From assembly GCA_045807945.1 (NCBI GenBank), contig JBJMGI010000056.1:4358-68357 (forward strand): a DNA stretch of 64,000 bases, written 5' to 3'. This DNA is from CAVQGF01 sp045807945 (GTDB lineage Bacteria > Acidobacteriota > Terriglobia > Terriglobales > Acidobacteriaceae). Both the position numbers and the translations under genes were made by a program. Under the pieces are notes generated by a model. The model did no database searches. It was not told where the DNA came from and saw only the letters and a program-made list of their open reading frames with translations. Below, one piece after another: positions 29,264 through 36,717 of the stretch (within the stretch, counting starts at the first letter, position 1; every line of letters begins with the position of its first letter).

Positions 29264-29407
29264 CTAGGCGGCGTTCATGAACTCGTTCGGGTTCTTCTCG
29301 AATTTTTCTTTGCATTCGTTGGAGCAGAAATACGTCGTCTGCCCGCCTTCATTCGATTTGAACTCGCTCTGCTCGTTCACTTCCATCCCACAAACTGGAT
29401 CTACCAT
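29264..29407 (-). CDS. Small YHS-domain protein
   Basis: A 47-residue open frame that shorter-than-usual length easily hides. It begins MVDPVCGMEV and contains TTYFCSNECKEKFEKNP, the full YHS-domain pattern with three cysteines (C6, C28, C32). YHS domains accompany copper and heavy-metal ATPases and some toluene monooxygenases and are thought to bind metals. The Shine-Dalgarno is strong (GGAGGAG, six bases before the ATG). It lies downstream of the trans-sulfuration gene on the same strand and converges on the copper-dependent oxidase operon. A copper-handling role is a guess from context. Confidence 0.88.
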   Translation of the reverse strand: MVDPVCGMEVNEQSEFKSNEGGQTTYFCSNECKEKFEKNPNEFMNAA

Positions 29408-29485
29408 AAGCTTCTCCTCCTTCGTTCGATGACTGCTTGGATAGAAGAAGCTATCCCGGGGATGGCCGCTGCTCCGGCTGGTGGT

Positions 29486-30604
29486 TCAGCTCCCAAGTGC
29501 TTGCTTCAGGTCGGCAAGCAGATCGTCCGGGTGCTCGAGTCCGATCGAGAGCCGCAGCAAGTCCTGCGGCGTGCGCGAACCGGGCCCTTCGCTCGATGCA
29601 CGATGCTCGATCAGGCTTTCCACTCCACCGAGCGAGGTCGCGCGCGTGAAGACCTTCACCTTCGAAATGATCTTCATCGCCGCATCCTGCCCTGCCTTCA
29701 CGCGGATCGACATCATGCCCCCAAATGCCGACATCTGTTTCTTCGCGACCGCGTGGCCAGGGTCGTCGCCCAGCCCGGGGTAGTGGATGTGCGAAAGCGC
29801 CGGATGACCGTCGAGGCCTGAGGCGATCACCATTGCGTTGTCACAATGCACGCGCATGCGGCAGGAAAGCGTGCGCAGCCCGCGCAGGATCAGCCAGGCG
29901 TTGAATGGTGAGAGCACGCTACCCATGATCGAGCGCGTATGGTGGCACCTCTCGTAAAAGTCATTCTTCTTGGCGAACATTAAAGTTCCGCCCATCACAT
30001 CACTGTGGCCGCCGAAATACTTTGTGGCGGAATGCATCGCGATATCTGCCCCGAGTTCCAGCGGACGCTGCAGAGCGGGTGTCGCCCAGGTGTTATCCAC
30101 GAAGGTTAGTGCTCCCGCTTTGCGCGCGATCTCGCAAACGGCTGCTATATCCACGATCTTCAGTTGCGGATTCGACGGACTCTCCATCCAGATCAGCTTT
30201 GTCTTTGGCGAAACTGCGGTCCGAACGTTAGCTGTATCTGACATGTCCACGATCGAGACGGAAAATCCCCACTTCGAAAAATAATCTTCAAAAGATTGCC
30301 GGTAGCTGTAATAGGCATCGTCCGGCAGGATGACATGTGATCCCGGCGGGAGCGACTGGATCACGGTGATGCCCGCAGCCATGCCGCTGGCCAGGGCGAG
30401 CGAGGCCTCACCCCCTTCGAGTTCCGCCAGAGCAATCTCAAGCTGCGTCTGGGTAGGGTTGGATTCGCGGATATATGTGTCCGCGCCGATCGGCTCCGAC
30501 GCCGGGTTCCGTTCAAAGGTGGTGGAAAGGTGTATAGGCGGCGCGACGGCGCCAGCGGGGTCGGTTCGCAGGCCGGCGTGCACCACTTTCGTCTCGAATC
30601 TCAT
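29486..30604 (-). CDS. PLP-dependent trans-sulfuration enzyme (cystathionine gamma-synthase/lyase family)
   Basis: 372 residues of the Cys/Met-metabolism PLP family, fold type I. The PLP lysine lies in MHSATKYFGGHSD (about residue 195 from this start). YIRESNPTQ, ALASGMAAG, ESPSNPQL and FVDNTWATP are also typical. Members include cystathionine gamma-synthase, cystathionine lyases, O-acetylhomoserine sulfhydrylase and methionine gamma-lyase; sequence inspection cannot separate them. The usual aromatic-Arg of MetB-like YSRxxNPT is YIRESNPT here, compatible with several. A GTG seven codons upstream (30625) is an alternative start; neither has a clear Shine-Dalgarno. Divergent from msrA, which also deals with methionine. 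Confidence 0.88.
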   Translation of the reverse strand: MRFETKVVHAGLRTDPAGAVAPPIHLSTTFERNPASEPIGADTYIRESNPTQTQLEIALAELEGGEASLALASGMAAGITVIQSLPPGSHVILPDDAYYSYRQSFEDYFSKWGFSVSIVDMSDTANVRTAVSPKTKLIWMESPSNPQLKIVDIAAVCEIARKAGALTFVDNTWATPALQRPLELGADIAMHSATKYFGGHSDVMGGTLMFAKKNDFYERCHHTRSIMGSVLSPFNAWLILRGLRTLSCRMRVHCDNAMVIASGLDGHPALSHIHYPGLGDDPGHAVAKKQMSAFGGMMSIRVKAGQDAAMKIISKVKVFTRATSLGGVESLIEHRASSEGPGSRTPQDLLRLSIGLEHPDDLLADLKQALGS

Positions 30605-30716
30605 GCCGACAAATGTAGCAGACACGGTTCAGCTGCGTACTAGCATTCAGAGTGGAACTTTTGCGGCGGAAATCCATCCAATCAGCCGCCAGACACGTAT
30701 TTATAATGAGGACACT

Positions 30717-31184
30717 ATGACTGAAAAAGCTACTTTTGGCGCGGGCTGCTTCTGGGGCGTGGAGCAGACCTTTCGCGAGATTCCGGGCGTGCTCGACGCG
30801 GTTTCAGGGTATCTGGGCGGCACGCTGAAGAACCCCACCTACGAAGACGTTTGCAGCAAAACCACCGGCCACGCGGAAGTCGTCGAGGTCACGTTCGACC
30901 CATCGCGCGTCAGCTATGACCAACTTCTGGACGCATTCTGGAAGATGCACAATCCGACCACTCTAAACCGGCAGGGGCCAGATGTTGGCACGCAATACCG
31001 TTCGGCTATTTTCTTCCACTCGCCGGAGCAGCAGAAGACGGCAATTGCTTCGAAGCAAAAGGCGCAGGCGAATTTCTCCAAGCCGATCGTGACCGAGATC
31101 ACGTCGGCCTCGGAGTTCTATCGCGCGGAGGAATACCACCAGCAGTATCTGGCGAAGCGCGGCATGAAATCCTGCCACATCTAG
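30717..31184 (+). CDS. msrA: Peptide-methionine (S)-S-oxide reductase
   Basis: 155 residues. Repairs S-methionine sulfoxide in proteins. The catalytic Cys is C11 in FGAGCFWGVE, followed by VSGYLGG, GHAEVVEVTFDP and TQYRSAIF, all MsrA signatures. A GAGG lies five bases before ATG 30717, while the longer open frame upstream has no coding character. It converges with msrB and shares with it a terminator that covers the msrB stop codon. Confidence 0.95.
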   Translation: MTEKATFGAGCFWGVEQTFREIPGVLDAVSGYLGGTLKNPTYEDVCSKTTGHAEVVEVTFDPSRVSYDQLLDAFWKMHNPTTLNRQGPDVGTQYRSAIFFHSPEQQKTAIASKQKAQANFSKPIVTEITSASEFYRAEEYHQQYLAKRGMKSCHI

Positions 31185-31201
31185 CAGAAAAGGATTGAGA
31201 G

Positions 31202-31225
31202 ATGAGACGGCATGTGCCGTCTCAT
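31202..31225 (+). terminator. Intrinsic terminator after msrA
   Basis: Eleven-base stem ATGAGACGGCA / TGCCGTCTCAT with a two-base loop, followed by a run of eight T. The 3' arm overlaps the stop codon of the convergent msrB gene. Confidence 0.88.
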
Positions 31226-31620
31226 TTTTTTTGCAGTTTGAGCGAGGCGGAATTCATGCAGTAGCGCATTCCCGTAGGCTTAGGACCGTCGGGAAAGACG
31301 TGCCCGAGGTGGGCGTCGCAACGGCTGCATAGCACTTCCGTCCGGCGCATCCCGAACTTATCGTCGAACTCTTCTTCTACGTTCTCTTTGTTGATGGGCT
31401 GGTAGAAGCTCGGCCAACCCGTACCGGAATCGAACTTCGCTGAGGAATCGAACAGCTCCTGGCCGCAGCAGACGCAGGTATAAACGCCCTTGTCTTTCGC
31501 CTTGTTGTACTCACCCGTGAACGCCCGCTCTGTACCTTTTTGGCGCGCAACGTGGTACTGCTCCGGCGTGAGTTGCGCCCGCCACTCTGCTTCACTCTTC
31601 TTGATCTTTTCCATCTTCAT
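31222..31620 (-). CDS. msrB: Peptide-methionine (R)-S-oxide reductase
   Basis: 132 residues. Reduces the R epimer that MsrA cannot handle. Two zinc-binding CxxC pairs (CVCCG and CSRCD), the GTGWPSFY substrate loop, HLGHVFPDGP, and the catalytic Cys in MRYCMNSASL are all visible. Start at ATG 31620 (a second ATG follows two codons later). It probably belongs to the transcript of the MFS gene 37 bases upstream. No signal peptide is seen, so it acts in the cytoplasm. Confidence 0.95.
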   Translation of the reverse strand: MKMEKIKKSEAEWRAQLTPEQYHVARQKGTERAFTGEYNKAKDKGVYTCVCCGQELFDSSAKFDSGTGWPSFYQPINKENVEEEFDDKFGMRRTEVLCSRCDAHLGHVFPDGPKPTGMRYCMNSASLKLQKK

Positions 31621-31657
31621 ATTATAAGTACGAAAAAACTCGCGAGTCGGATTGCGT

Positions 31658-32950
31658 TCACGTGACCAGTCGTGCGTTGTTCGGCTCGGCGGGGACGGCG
31701 GCCTGCATCTGCTGCGCGATGATGAGCTCTCTCGCGTGCGGACGTATCTGCGGCAGGAAGTATCCAAAGACGCCTGCAGCCACCACGCACAGCCCGGCTC
31801 CGATGGCCACCGTATGGGGCGCGCCGATATGCTCAGCTACGCTACCGGCGAGCAGCGACCCCAACGGCGCCATCCCCATGAACATCATCGAGTAGACGGC
31901 CATGACGCGCCCACGCAAGCGGTCGGGCACCATGCTCTGGATGAGCGTGTTCGAAGACGACATCTGCACCATCATGGCGAAGCCGCTGCATACGATGAGC
32001 GCGCATGAGAGCCAGAAGTGCCGCGAGAATGAGAACGCCATCAGGCCGACGCCGAACATCGCCGCCGAAACCGTCACCCAGGTGCCAAGTCCCTTCACGC
32101 GCTTCTTGAAGGCTAATGTGATGGCGCCGACCAACGCGCCTCCCCCTGAAAATCCCATCAGGATCCCCAAGCCGTGGGCACCTGCATGAAAAATTTGGTC
32201 AGCGAAAATCGGCATCAGCACGGCGTAAGAGATGCCGAACAGGCTGACCGCTCCTAGCAACATCATCAAGGCGCGAATCGCCGGCGCGGCGAATACGAAC
32301 CTGAAGCCCTCGGCAATGTGCTCGAAGGCGGAAATCTCCATCTGCTGCTTTCGTTGTCGCTGTCCCGCAAACGTCATCATCAGCAACCCGGTGATCACGG
32401 CAATGTAACTGGCCGAGTTCGCGAAGAAGCACCAACCTTCTCCGATCGAAGCGACTAGGATTCCCGCCACCGCGGGGCCTACGACGCGCGCTCCGTTGAA
32501 CATGGAGGAATTGAGCGCGATAGCGTTCATCAGGTCGTCGCGTGCGACGAGATCGGCGACGAAAGCCTGGCGCGTGGGAATATCTACAGCGTTCACGATT
32601 CCCAGCAGCGCCGCAAGCGTGAATACGTGCCAGACCTTCACCACGCCCGTTAGCGTGAGCGTAGCAAGAATGCCTGCGAGGATCATCGCTGAAGTTTGCG
32701 TCGCAACGAGGATCTTGCGGCGGTCCCGCGTGTCGGCGAGCATGCCGCCGAACGGAGCCAAAATAAACACCGGGATCTGGCTGAAGAATCCGGCGGTGCC
32801 GAGGAGTAAAGAAGAGTGCGTAAGGCGGTAGACCAACCACATCTCGCCCACCGATTGCATCCAGGTACCGATCAGCGAGATCAGCTGACCGGAAAAAAAC
32901 AATCGGTAGTTACGGTGGCCGAGCGCCCGCAGCGCGCGAGGTAGTTGCAT
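31658..32950 (-). CDS. Major facilitator superfamily exporter (MFS_3/EntS-like)
   Basis: 430 residues with about twelve membrane helices. The N-terminus (ALRALGHRNYRLFFSGQLISLIGTWMQ) is the hallmark of the MFS_3 group, which includes enterobactin exporter EntS and many drug or metabolite exporters. The motif GMLADTRDRRKILV is the loop 2-3 signature. The substrate is unknown. It lies between the glycan operon and msrB on the same strand, with a 55-base gap to the former, so it may be read through but need not share its function. Confidence 0.88.
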   Translation of the reverse strand: MQLPRALRALGHRNYRLFFSGQLISLIGTWMQSVGEMWLVYRLTHSSLLLGTAGFFSQIPVFILAPFGGMLADTRDRRKILVATQTSAMILAGILATLTLTGVVKVWHVFTLAALLGIVNAVDIPTRQAFVADLVARDDLMNAIALNSSMFNGARVVGPAVAGILVASIGEGWCFFANSASYIAVITGLLMMTFAGQRQRKQQMEISAFEHIAEGFRFVFAAPAIRALMMLLGAVSLFGISYAVLMPIFADQIFHAGAHGLGILMGFSGGGALVGAITLAFKKRVKGLGTWVTVSAAMFGVGLMAFSFSRHFWLSCALIVCSGFAMMVQMSSSNTLIQSMVPDRLRGRVMAVYSMMFMGMAPLGSLLAGSVAEHIGAPHTVAIGAGLCVVAAGVFGYFLPQIRPHARELIIAQQMQAAVPAEPNNARLVT

Positions 32951-33005
32951 CGGTCTTCCAGTCTACTTGGATTCGATGCTGAGCCGGGTACTCTGGACTC
33001 GGCGC

Positions 33006-33710
33006 TTAGGCTGCAGGCTGCGCTTCCGACGCGGGTTCTGCTGCTGCGGCCGGGCGAAGAACGCCTTTGTGCTCGAAGGCGCGCAACACTGCGGCTTTGG
33101 CCTCTTCAAGTTCCAGCGGAGGGATGATGGTGATGCCGCCGAGCAGCATGGCAAGGTTTTTGTACGAGCGCCGGCACTCGCGCATGAAATCGACAGGATA
33201 CTCTGGCTTACGCGCCCGCGCAGCCTCTGGATCGGCATCCAGCAGATAGGCGACATCCGGCTTCGGGACCCACCAATTCACGAAGCGAACGAACGCGCGC
33301 GTTAATCCCGAAGAAAGAGGCAAGTTCGCGAGCTCGTCATAGATATAGCGATCCAGGATGACTACATCTGCACCGCTGCGCCTCGCACTTCCGACAACGA
33401 AGCGAAGATGGACTGCGTCGAGGAAGTAAAGCAGGTGACGCGCCAGCGTTAGATACCAGCGGCGCACGTTCTTGTCGCGGCGCTCCACCGGTTTCCCCGG
33501 TGCGCCGATACCTTTTTGGCTTTTGTAAGCTTTGTGGACGAATCCTTCGCGATAGCGGCTGCCTACGACGACGTTGTCCCAGAAGGCGAGCTGCTTGGTG
33601 CGATAACCGCTCGCATGCAGCGCGCGGACCAGGTTCGCGATTTGGGTGCTCTTGCCGGAGCCATCAAGCCCGGAGAAGGAGATGAGCAGGGTTTTCCTGT
33701 GGGTCGTCAT
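33006..33710 (-). CDS. Thymidylate-kinase-like P-loop protein at the end of the glycan operon
   Basis: 234 residues. Walker A is G14-L-D-G-S-G-K-S-T22; a DRY motif at 120-122 (VILDRYIYDE) matches the TMK family; a lid-like basic stretch (KPEYPVDFMREC) lies near residue 190. It differs from housekeeping thymidylate kinase in the S-G-K-S-T P-loop, a long basic insertion near residues 60-85 and an Ala/Glu-rich tail. As the last gene of an eight-gene glycan operon it is more likely a specialised phosphotransferase than the cell's TMK. The substrate is unknown. ATG 33710 is chosen because the P-loop follows at normal distance; the frame is open 24 codons further. Confidence 0.78.
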   Translation of the reverse strand: MTTHRKTLLISFSGLDGSGKSTQIANLVRALHASGYRTKQLAFWDNVVVGSRYREGFVHKAYKSQKGIGAPGKPVERRDKNVRRWYLTLARHLLYFLDAVHLRFVVGSARRSGADVVILDRYIYDELANLPLSSGLTRAFVRFVNWWVPKPDVAYLLDADPEAARARKPEYPVDFMRECRRSYKNLAMLLGGITIIPPLELEEAKAAVLRAFEHKGVLRPAAAAEPASEAQPAA

Positions 33711-33747
33711 AGCGCTCAGTGTTGGATGCAAAAACAAAAAACAGCGG

Positions 33748-34293
33748 CTATCTTGCTCCCGGTGGCGTGCTCGAAGTCCCATGCGTCAGCGCGTAAATGG
33801 TTCCCAATGCCGCTGCGCCGCCCGCGACGGCTCCCAGTTTGATCAAGAACGAGCGCATCTGGCGTTGTTTCGCCGGAGCGATCGCCGCACCAGCCGGCTT
33901 AGACGCAGCGCCGCCCAACGTGGGAGCGCTTTCCGCGGTCGCCGCACCTTGCGGGTCGATGGGTCTATGGCCGGAAGGCACCGCCGGAGCATTGCTCGCG
34001 GGAGCCGTCTGCACCGTCGTTGGCTGCGGTTGTTGTTGTGGTTGCGCCGCGCTCGGCGAGTCGGGTAACGGAGCAGGCACCGGCTCGAGCGGCCCTTGCG
34101 AGGGGTCGATTTGGGGATTGCCGGGGACGGGAGTCGCCGTGGGCTGCTCCGTTTGCGGAGCAGCTGCAGGCGTAGTGTTCGGGTTCGTCGCCGGCTGCGC
34201 TTGCTGTGCCATTGCCGCCGGAACGCCGGTCAGCAACAACGCCAACGTGAGCGCTAGCGACGTGCGCGCAAGAGTTCTGAATCTTGTTTCCAT
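33748..34293 (-). CDS. Exported Pro/Ala/Gln-rich protein with C-terminal membrane helix
   Basis: 181 residues. A signal peptide (about 1-28, ending AMAQQ) is followed by some 105 residues of low-complexity sequence rich in Pro, Ala, Gln and Thr, then a basic patch (KQRQMRSFLIKL) and a hydrophobic segment (about 149-168), and a short Ser/Pro tail. The layout suggests a flexible periplasmic linker or wall-spanning protein held in the membrane. No family is recognised. A GGAGG lies six bases before ATG 34293. Its first 40 bases overlap the end of the upstream gene in another frame. Confidence 0.72.
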   Translation of the reverse strand: METRFRTLARTSLALTLALLLTGVPAAMAQQAQPATNPNTTPAAAPQTEQPTATPVPGNPQIDPSQGPLEPVPAPLPDSPSAAQPQQQPQPTTVQTAPASNAPAVPSGHRPIDPQGAATAESAPTLGGAASKPAGAAIAPAKQRQMRSFLIKLGAVAGGAAALGTIYALTHGTSSTPPGAR

Positions 34294-35018
34294 GGGGAAC
34301 CTCCAACTTCGTTTGCACTTACCGGGGCCGGTGTAGCGGGTAGTGCGGACTCGCGAAGCAAGCGGTCAACGTCCGCCTCGCGGTCGTGCACATTGCGGAG
34401 CCTGTTCATGAGATAGCGCCAGAGACTCGGAAGGTTGGTGCGGTACCAACAAGATTTCGCCATATTCGGCGAATATCCGCAGAAAAAATTCAGCCCGGCA
34501 AAGCGATCGTAGGAGTCGAGCAGCGCCGCCGCGACCCGGTGATTGCCTTCCAGCACGACCATAGGCTTCAGGTCGTCGATTCCGATCAGTAGTACTGGGC
34601 CGGTGTCGCCGCTGCGGGTGATGGAACCGCGGATGCGCTGAATCTTCTGCACGAAACTCTCTACGCGCCGGGGATACTCATGTTTGCGTATCCGGCGCAC
34701 GATGGTTTCGGCGCGAAAATCTCCGCGGCCGATCCACAGCCACTGGGCCCGGGCAAAAATGCGTATCCGCTTGATGTCTTCCGGGTCGGGCTGCACGCGC
34801 CACCATTGAGTATCGGGCGGCAGCTCGCGCCACATGTGTCCACGCCGGCGGAACAAGAGCGCACGGCGGAGGGCATTCTGCTGCGCATCCTTCAGGTCCG
34901 GACTGGTGACCAGCGAATCGAACTGAGCGCGGTCGCGGTCGAAATCAGGTTCGTAGAATTCGTTGCGCAGGAACCCGGCGATCACTTCTGCTTCATCCAC
35001 CTGGAAGAGGCGCTTCAT
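34254..35018 (-). CDS. EGNHR-motif protein of the glycan operon, function unknown
   Basis: 254 residues, soluble, no signal peptide. Residues 157-161 read E-G-N-H-R, within KPMVVLEGNHRVAAALL. This resembles the G-x-H-R nucleotide-binding/ParB-Srx fold motif, where E-G-x-H-R binds a phosphate-bearing ligand or catalyses phosphoryl transfer. A Trp/Arg-rich middle (QWWRVQP, AQWLWIGRGD) and a C-terminal WYRTNLPSLWRYLMNRL segment are other features. It is not a ParB partition protein: no helix-turn-helix is evident. It overlaps the flippase gene upstream by four bases and the exported-protein gene downstream by 40 bases. A role in modifying a sugar, lipid-linked intermediate or protein is possible; none is shown. 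Confidence 0.75.
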   Translation of the reverse strand: MKRLFQVDEAEVIAGFLRNEFYEPDFDRDRAQFDSLVTSPDLKDAQQNALRRALLFRRRGHMWRELPPDTQWWRVQPDPEDIKRIRIFARAQWLWIGRGDFRAETIVRRIRKHEYPRRVESFVQKIQRIRGSITRSGDTGPVLLIGIDDLKPMVVLEGNHRVAAALLDSYDRFAGLNFFCGYSPNMAKSCWYRTNLPSLWRYLMNRLRNVHDREADVDRLLRESALPATPAPVSANEVGGSPWKQDSELLRARR

Positions 35019-36316
35019 GCGGCCTCCTGGGTGATGGCTGATTGCTGGCCGCGCAAATTCCTAAGAAACGGAAGCGAGACCCCCACCAGCAAGGCTGACA
35101 TCAGCGTGATCAGCACGATCACGACCTGATGCAAGTTTCGGTGGAAGAGGCTGATACCGGCGACCAGCAGCACAGCAAACACGACTTGCAGCCATGCTGT
35201 GTTCGCGATCTTGTGCGACATCTCGTAGGCCATCAGCACGACAGCGATCGCATAAGCGGCGGTACCGGTGGCGTAAAGCGCGAGCAGTGGCTCGGCCTGC
35301 GCGAAGCCGGGGCCGAATAAGGTCTTCATCACCATTCCGGGCGCAATGGCGAGCACACCCAGAAAGCCGACGAAGATGCAGCCGACCAGCGCCAACGGGA
35401 TACCCAACACCGAGCGGCTGCGCTCGCGCGTGCCGTTCTGCGCGGCGATCGGGAACATGGCGTGAATGACGGCCCATGCGGCATAAAACAGGACTCGTCC
35501 GACCAGTGCTACTGCGGCATATTGGCCGGCCTCATAGCTGGGGAAGAAATGCTTCACCAGCACGAGGTCGATGTTCATAATGACCGACTGGCCGGCGAAG
35601 AAGACGATGGCCTGCACGCCTTCCCGCGAAGTCGCGGGAATGAAATCAGTCCCGGGCTGGCGCAATGCCGGTTGGATACGTGGTAACGCGTAGGCCGCGA
35701 CTTCGGACGCAGCAATCGCAATCACCGCGCCTATTGCGCCAAATTTCCAAACCAGCGCTAGAGCCAATATCAGCTTCACCGCGGATTCGAGGGTGAAGTT
35801 TGTCGCGAGGAGCGGAAACGCGCATGCCCCCTGGAAACCGCCACGCTTCACGCCGACAGGAATGTAGAAGGCGATACCGACCGCCATCAGTACGATGATC
35901 CAAACCGTCGGAAAATGAAAAAAGCGCGTCAGCGGCTTGCTCAGCAGCACCAGTACGGCACCTACTGCGAAGCTCACCTTCCATGCACGCGCCATCAATC
36001 CGTGGAAGACGCCGGCCTTCGCCAGATCCGATTCATTCCGCGCGACGAATTTCGCGCAGACGATCTGGAACGACAGCATCACCGACGTCGAAAGCAGCAG
36101 AAGTGTTAGTGCGGTCGCGACGTGCCCGAACTCGGCGGGCCCGAGCTTCTGGGCGACATGCACGTTGTAAAGGAAATTCATCCCTGCGGAAGCCACGGAA
36201 CTCATCAGCATGATGAGTCCACCGCTCAGGAGTCGCCGGTGTGTGCTGCTGGGCAGAGCCGCAGTGCGGCCTACCTTCGCTGGATGCTCCAGCGAAGCTG
36301 TTACGTCGGTGTTCAC
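35015..36316 (-). CDS. Wzx-like polysaccharide flippase
   Basis: 433 residues with about twelve to fourteen hydrophobic helices and the polysaccharide-synthesis/MVF pattern: LLSGGLIMLMSSVASAGMNFLYN at the start, LGPAEFGHVATALT in the first loop, and a central GQSVIMNIDLVLVKHFFP that holds the usual N-x-D-x-x-L-V-K. It should move a lipid-linked glycan unit across the inner membrane. It starts with GTG inside the STAS gene stop (four-base overlap) and ends in an ATGA overlap with the EGNHR gene, so it is translationally coupled on both sides. Confidence 0.9.
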   Translation of the reverse strand: MNTDVTASLEHPAKVGRTAALPSSTHRRLLSGGLIMLMSSVASAGMNFLYNVHVAQKLGPAEFGHVATALTLLLLSTSVMLSFQIVCAKFVARNESDLAKAGVFHGLMARAWKVSFAVGAVLVLLSKPLTRFFHFPTVWIIVLMAVGIAFYIPVGVKRGGFQGACAFPLLATNFTLESAVKLILALALVWKFGAIGAVIAIAASEVAAYALPRIQPALRQPGTDFIPATSREGVQAIVFFAGQSVIMNIDLVLVKHFFPSYEAGQYAAVALVGRVLFYAAWAVIHAMFPIAAQNGTRERSRSVLGIPLALVGCIFVGFLGVLAIAPGMVMKTLFGPGFAQAEPLLALYATGTAAYAIAVVLMAYEMSHKIANTAWLQVVFAVLLVAGISLFHRNLHQVVIVLITLMSALLVGVSLPFLRNLRGQQSAITQEAA

Positions 36317-36708
36317 GCTGCGGTGCGCTCCTCTTCCACTGTGGGCCGGCGGGTGATCTGGTTGCGGACGAAGTTCGGTAGGAAACTGGTGAAGCTGCGG
36401 GCCGCGTCGGTGGAAGTGTCGTAAATCTCAAACAGCCGCGCGGTTCGCGTGATCTCCAGGATGATCGCGCTCTCGGGAGAAAGAGCAGCCAGCTTGAGGT
36501 CGCCATCGCGACGCACCGCTTCTGTCATGCAGTGCAGCAGCACGTCGACGCCCGCCGAATCCAACTGCTTCACCTGCGACAGGTCGAAGACGAGCTGAGG
36601 CCGATCGGACTTCAAAAAGGGCTGCACCTCACGCAGGAACTCACGTGCTTGCTCCTGGTTCACGCGGGATGGCATGCGCTTCACGACAACGGGTCTACTG
36701 GTCTCCAT
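36313..36708 (-). CDS. STAS-domain protein (anti-anti-sigma-like)
   Basis: 131 residues. STAS core with the phosphorylatable Ser at about residue 51 in FDLSQVKQLDSAGVDVLL, then an LLHCMTEAVRRDGDLKLAAL helix-strand unit and a longer than usual C-terminal tail (about residues 100-131, basic then acidic). Normally such proteins bind an anti-sigma kinase when unphosphorylated. No kinase lies in this operon. The nearest matching phosphatase is the RsbU-like gene at 3292-5103. Inside a glycan operon it could control transcription or act directly on an enzyme; both are inference. Confidence 0.88.
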   Translation of the reverse strand: METSRPVVVKRMPSRVNQEQAREFLREVQPFLKSDRPQLVFDLSQVKQLDSAGVDVLLHCMTEAVRRDGDLKLAALSPESAIILEITRTARLFEIYDTSTDAARSFTSFLPNFVRNQITRRPTVEEERTAA

Positions 36709-36717
36709 AACTCCTCA

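Noticed and set aside
30702..30707. TATAAT upstream of msrA
   Set aside because: It would start transcription between the GAGG and the ATG, making the Shine-Dalgarno useless; no -35 seen.
31621..31626. TATAAT on the minus strand directly before the msrB ATG
   Set aside because: As a -10 it would place the transcription start inside the coding sequence; no -35; more likely chance.
32951..33005. Possible terminator between the TMK-like gene and the MFS gene
   Set aside because: GAGCC and CTCGG stretches are not complementary in hairpin order and there is no T-run.
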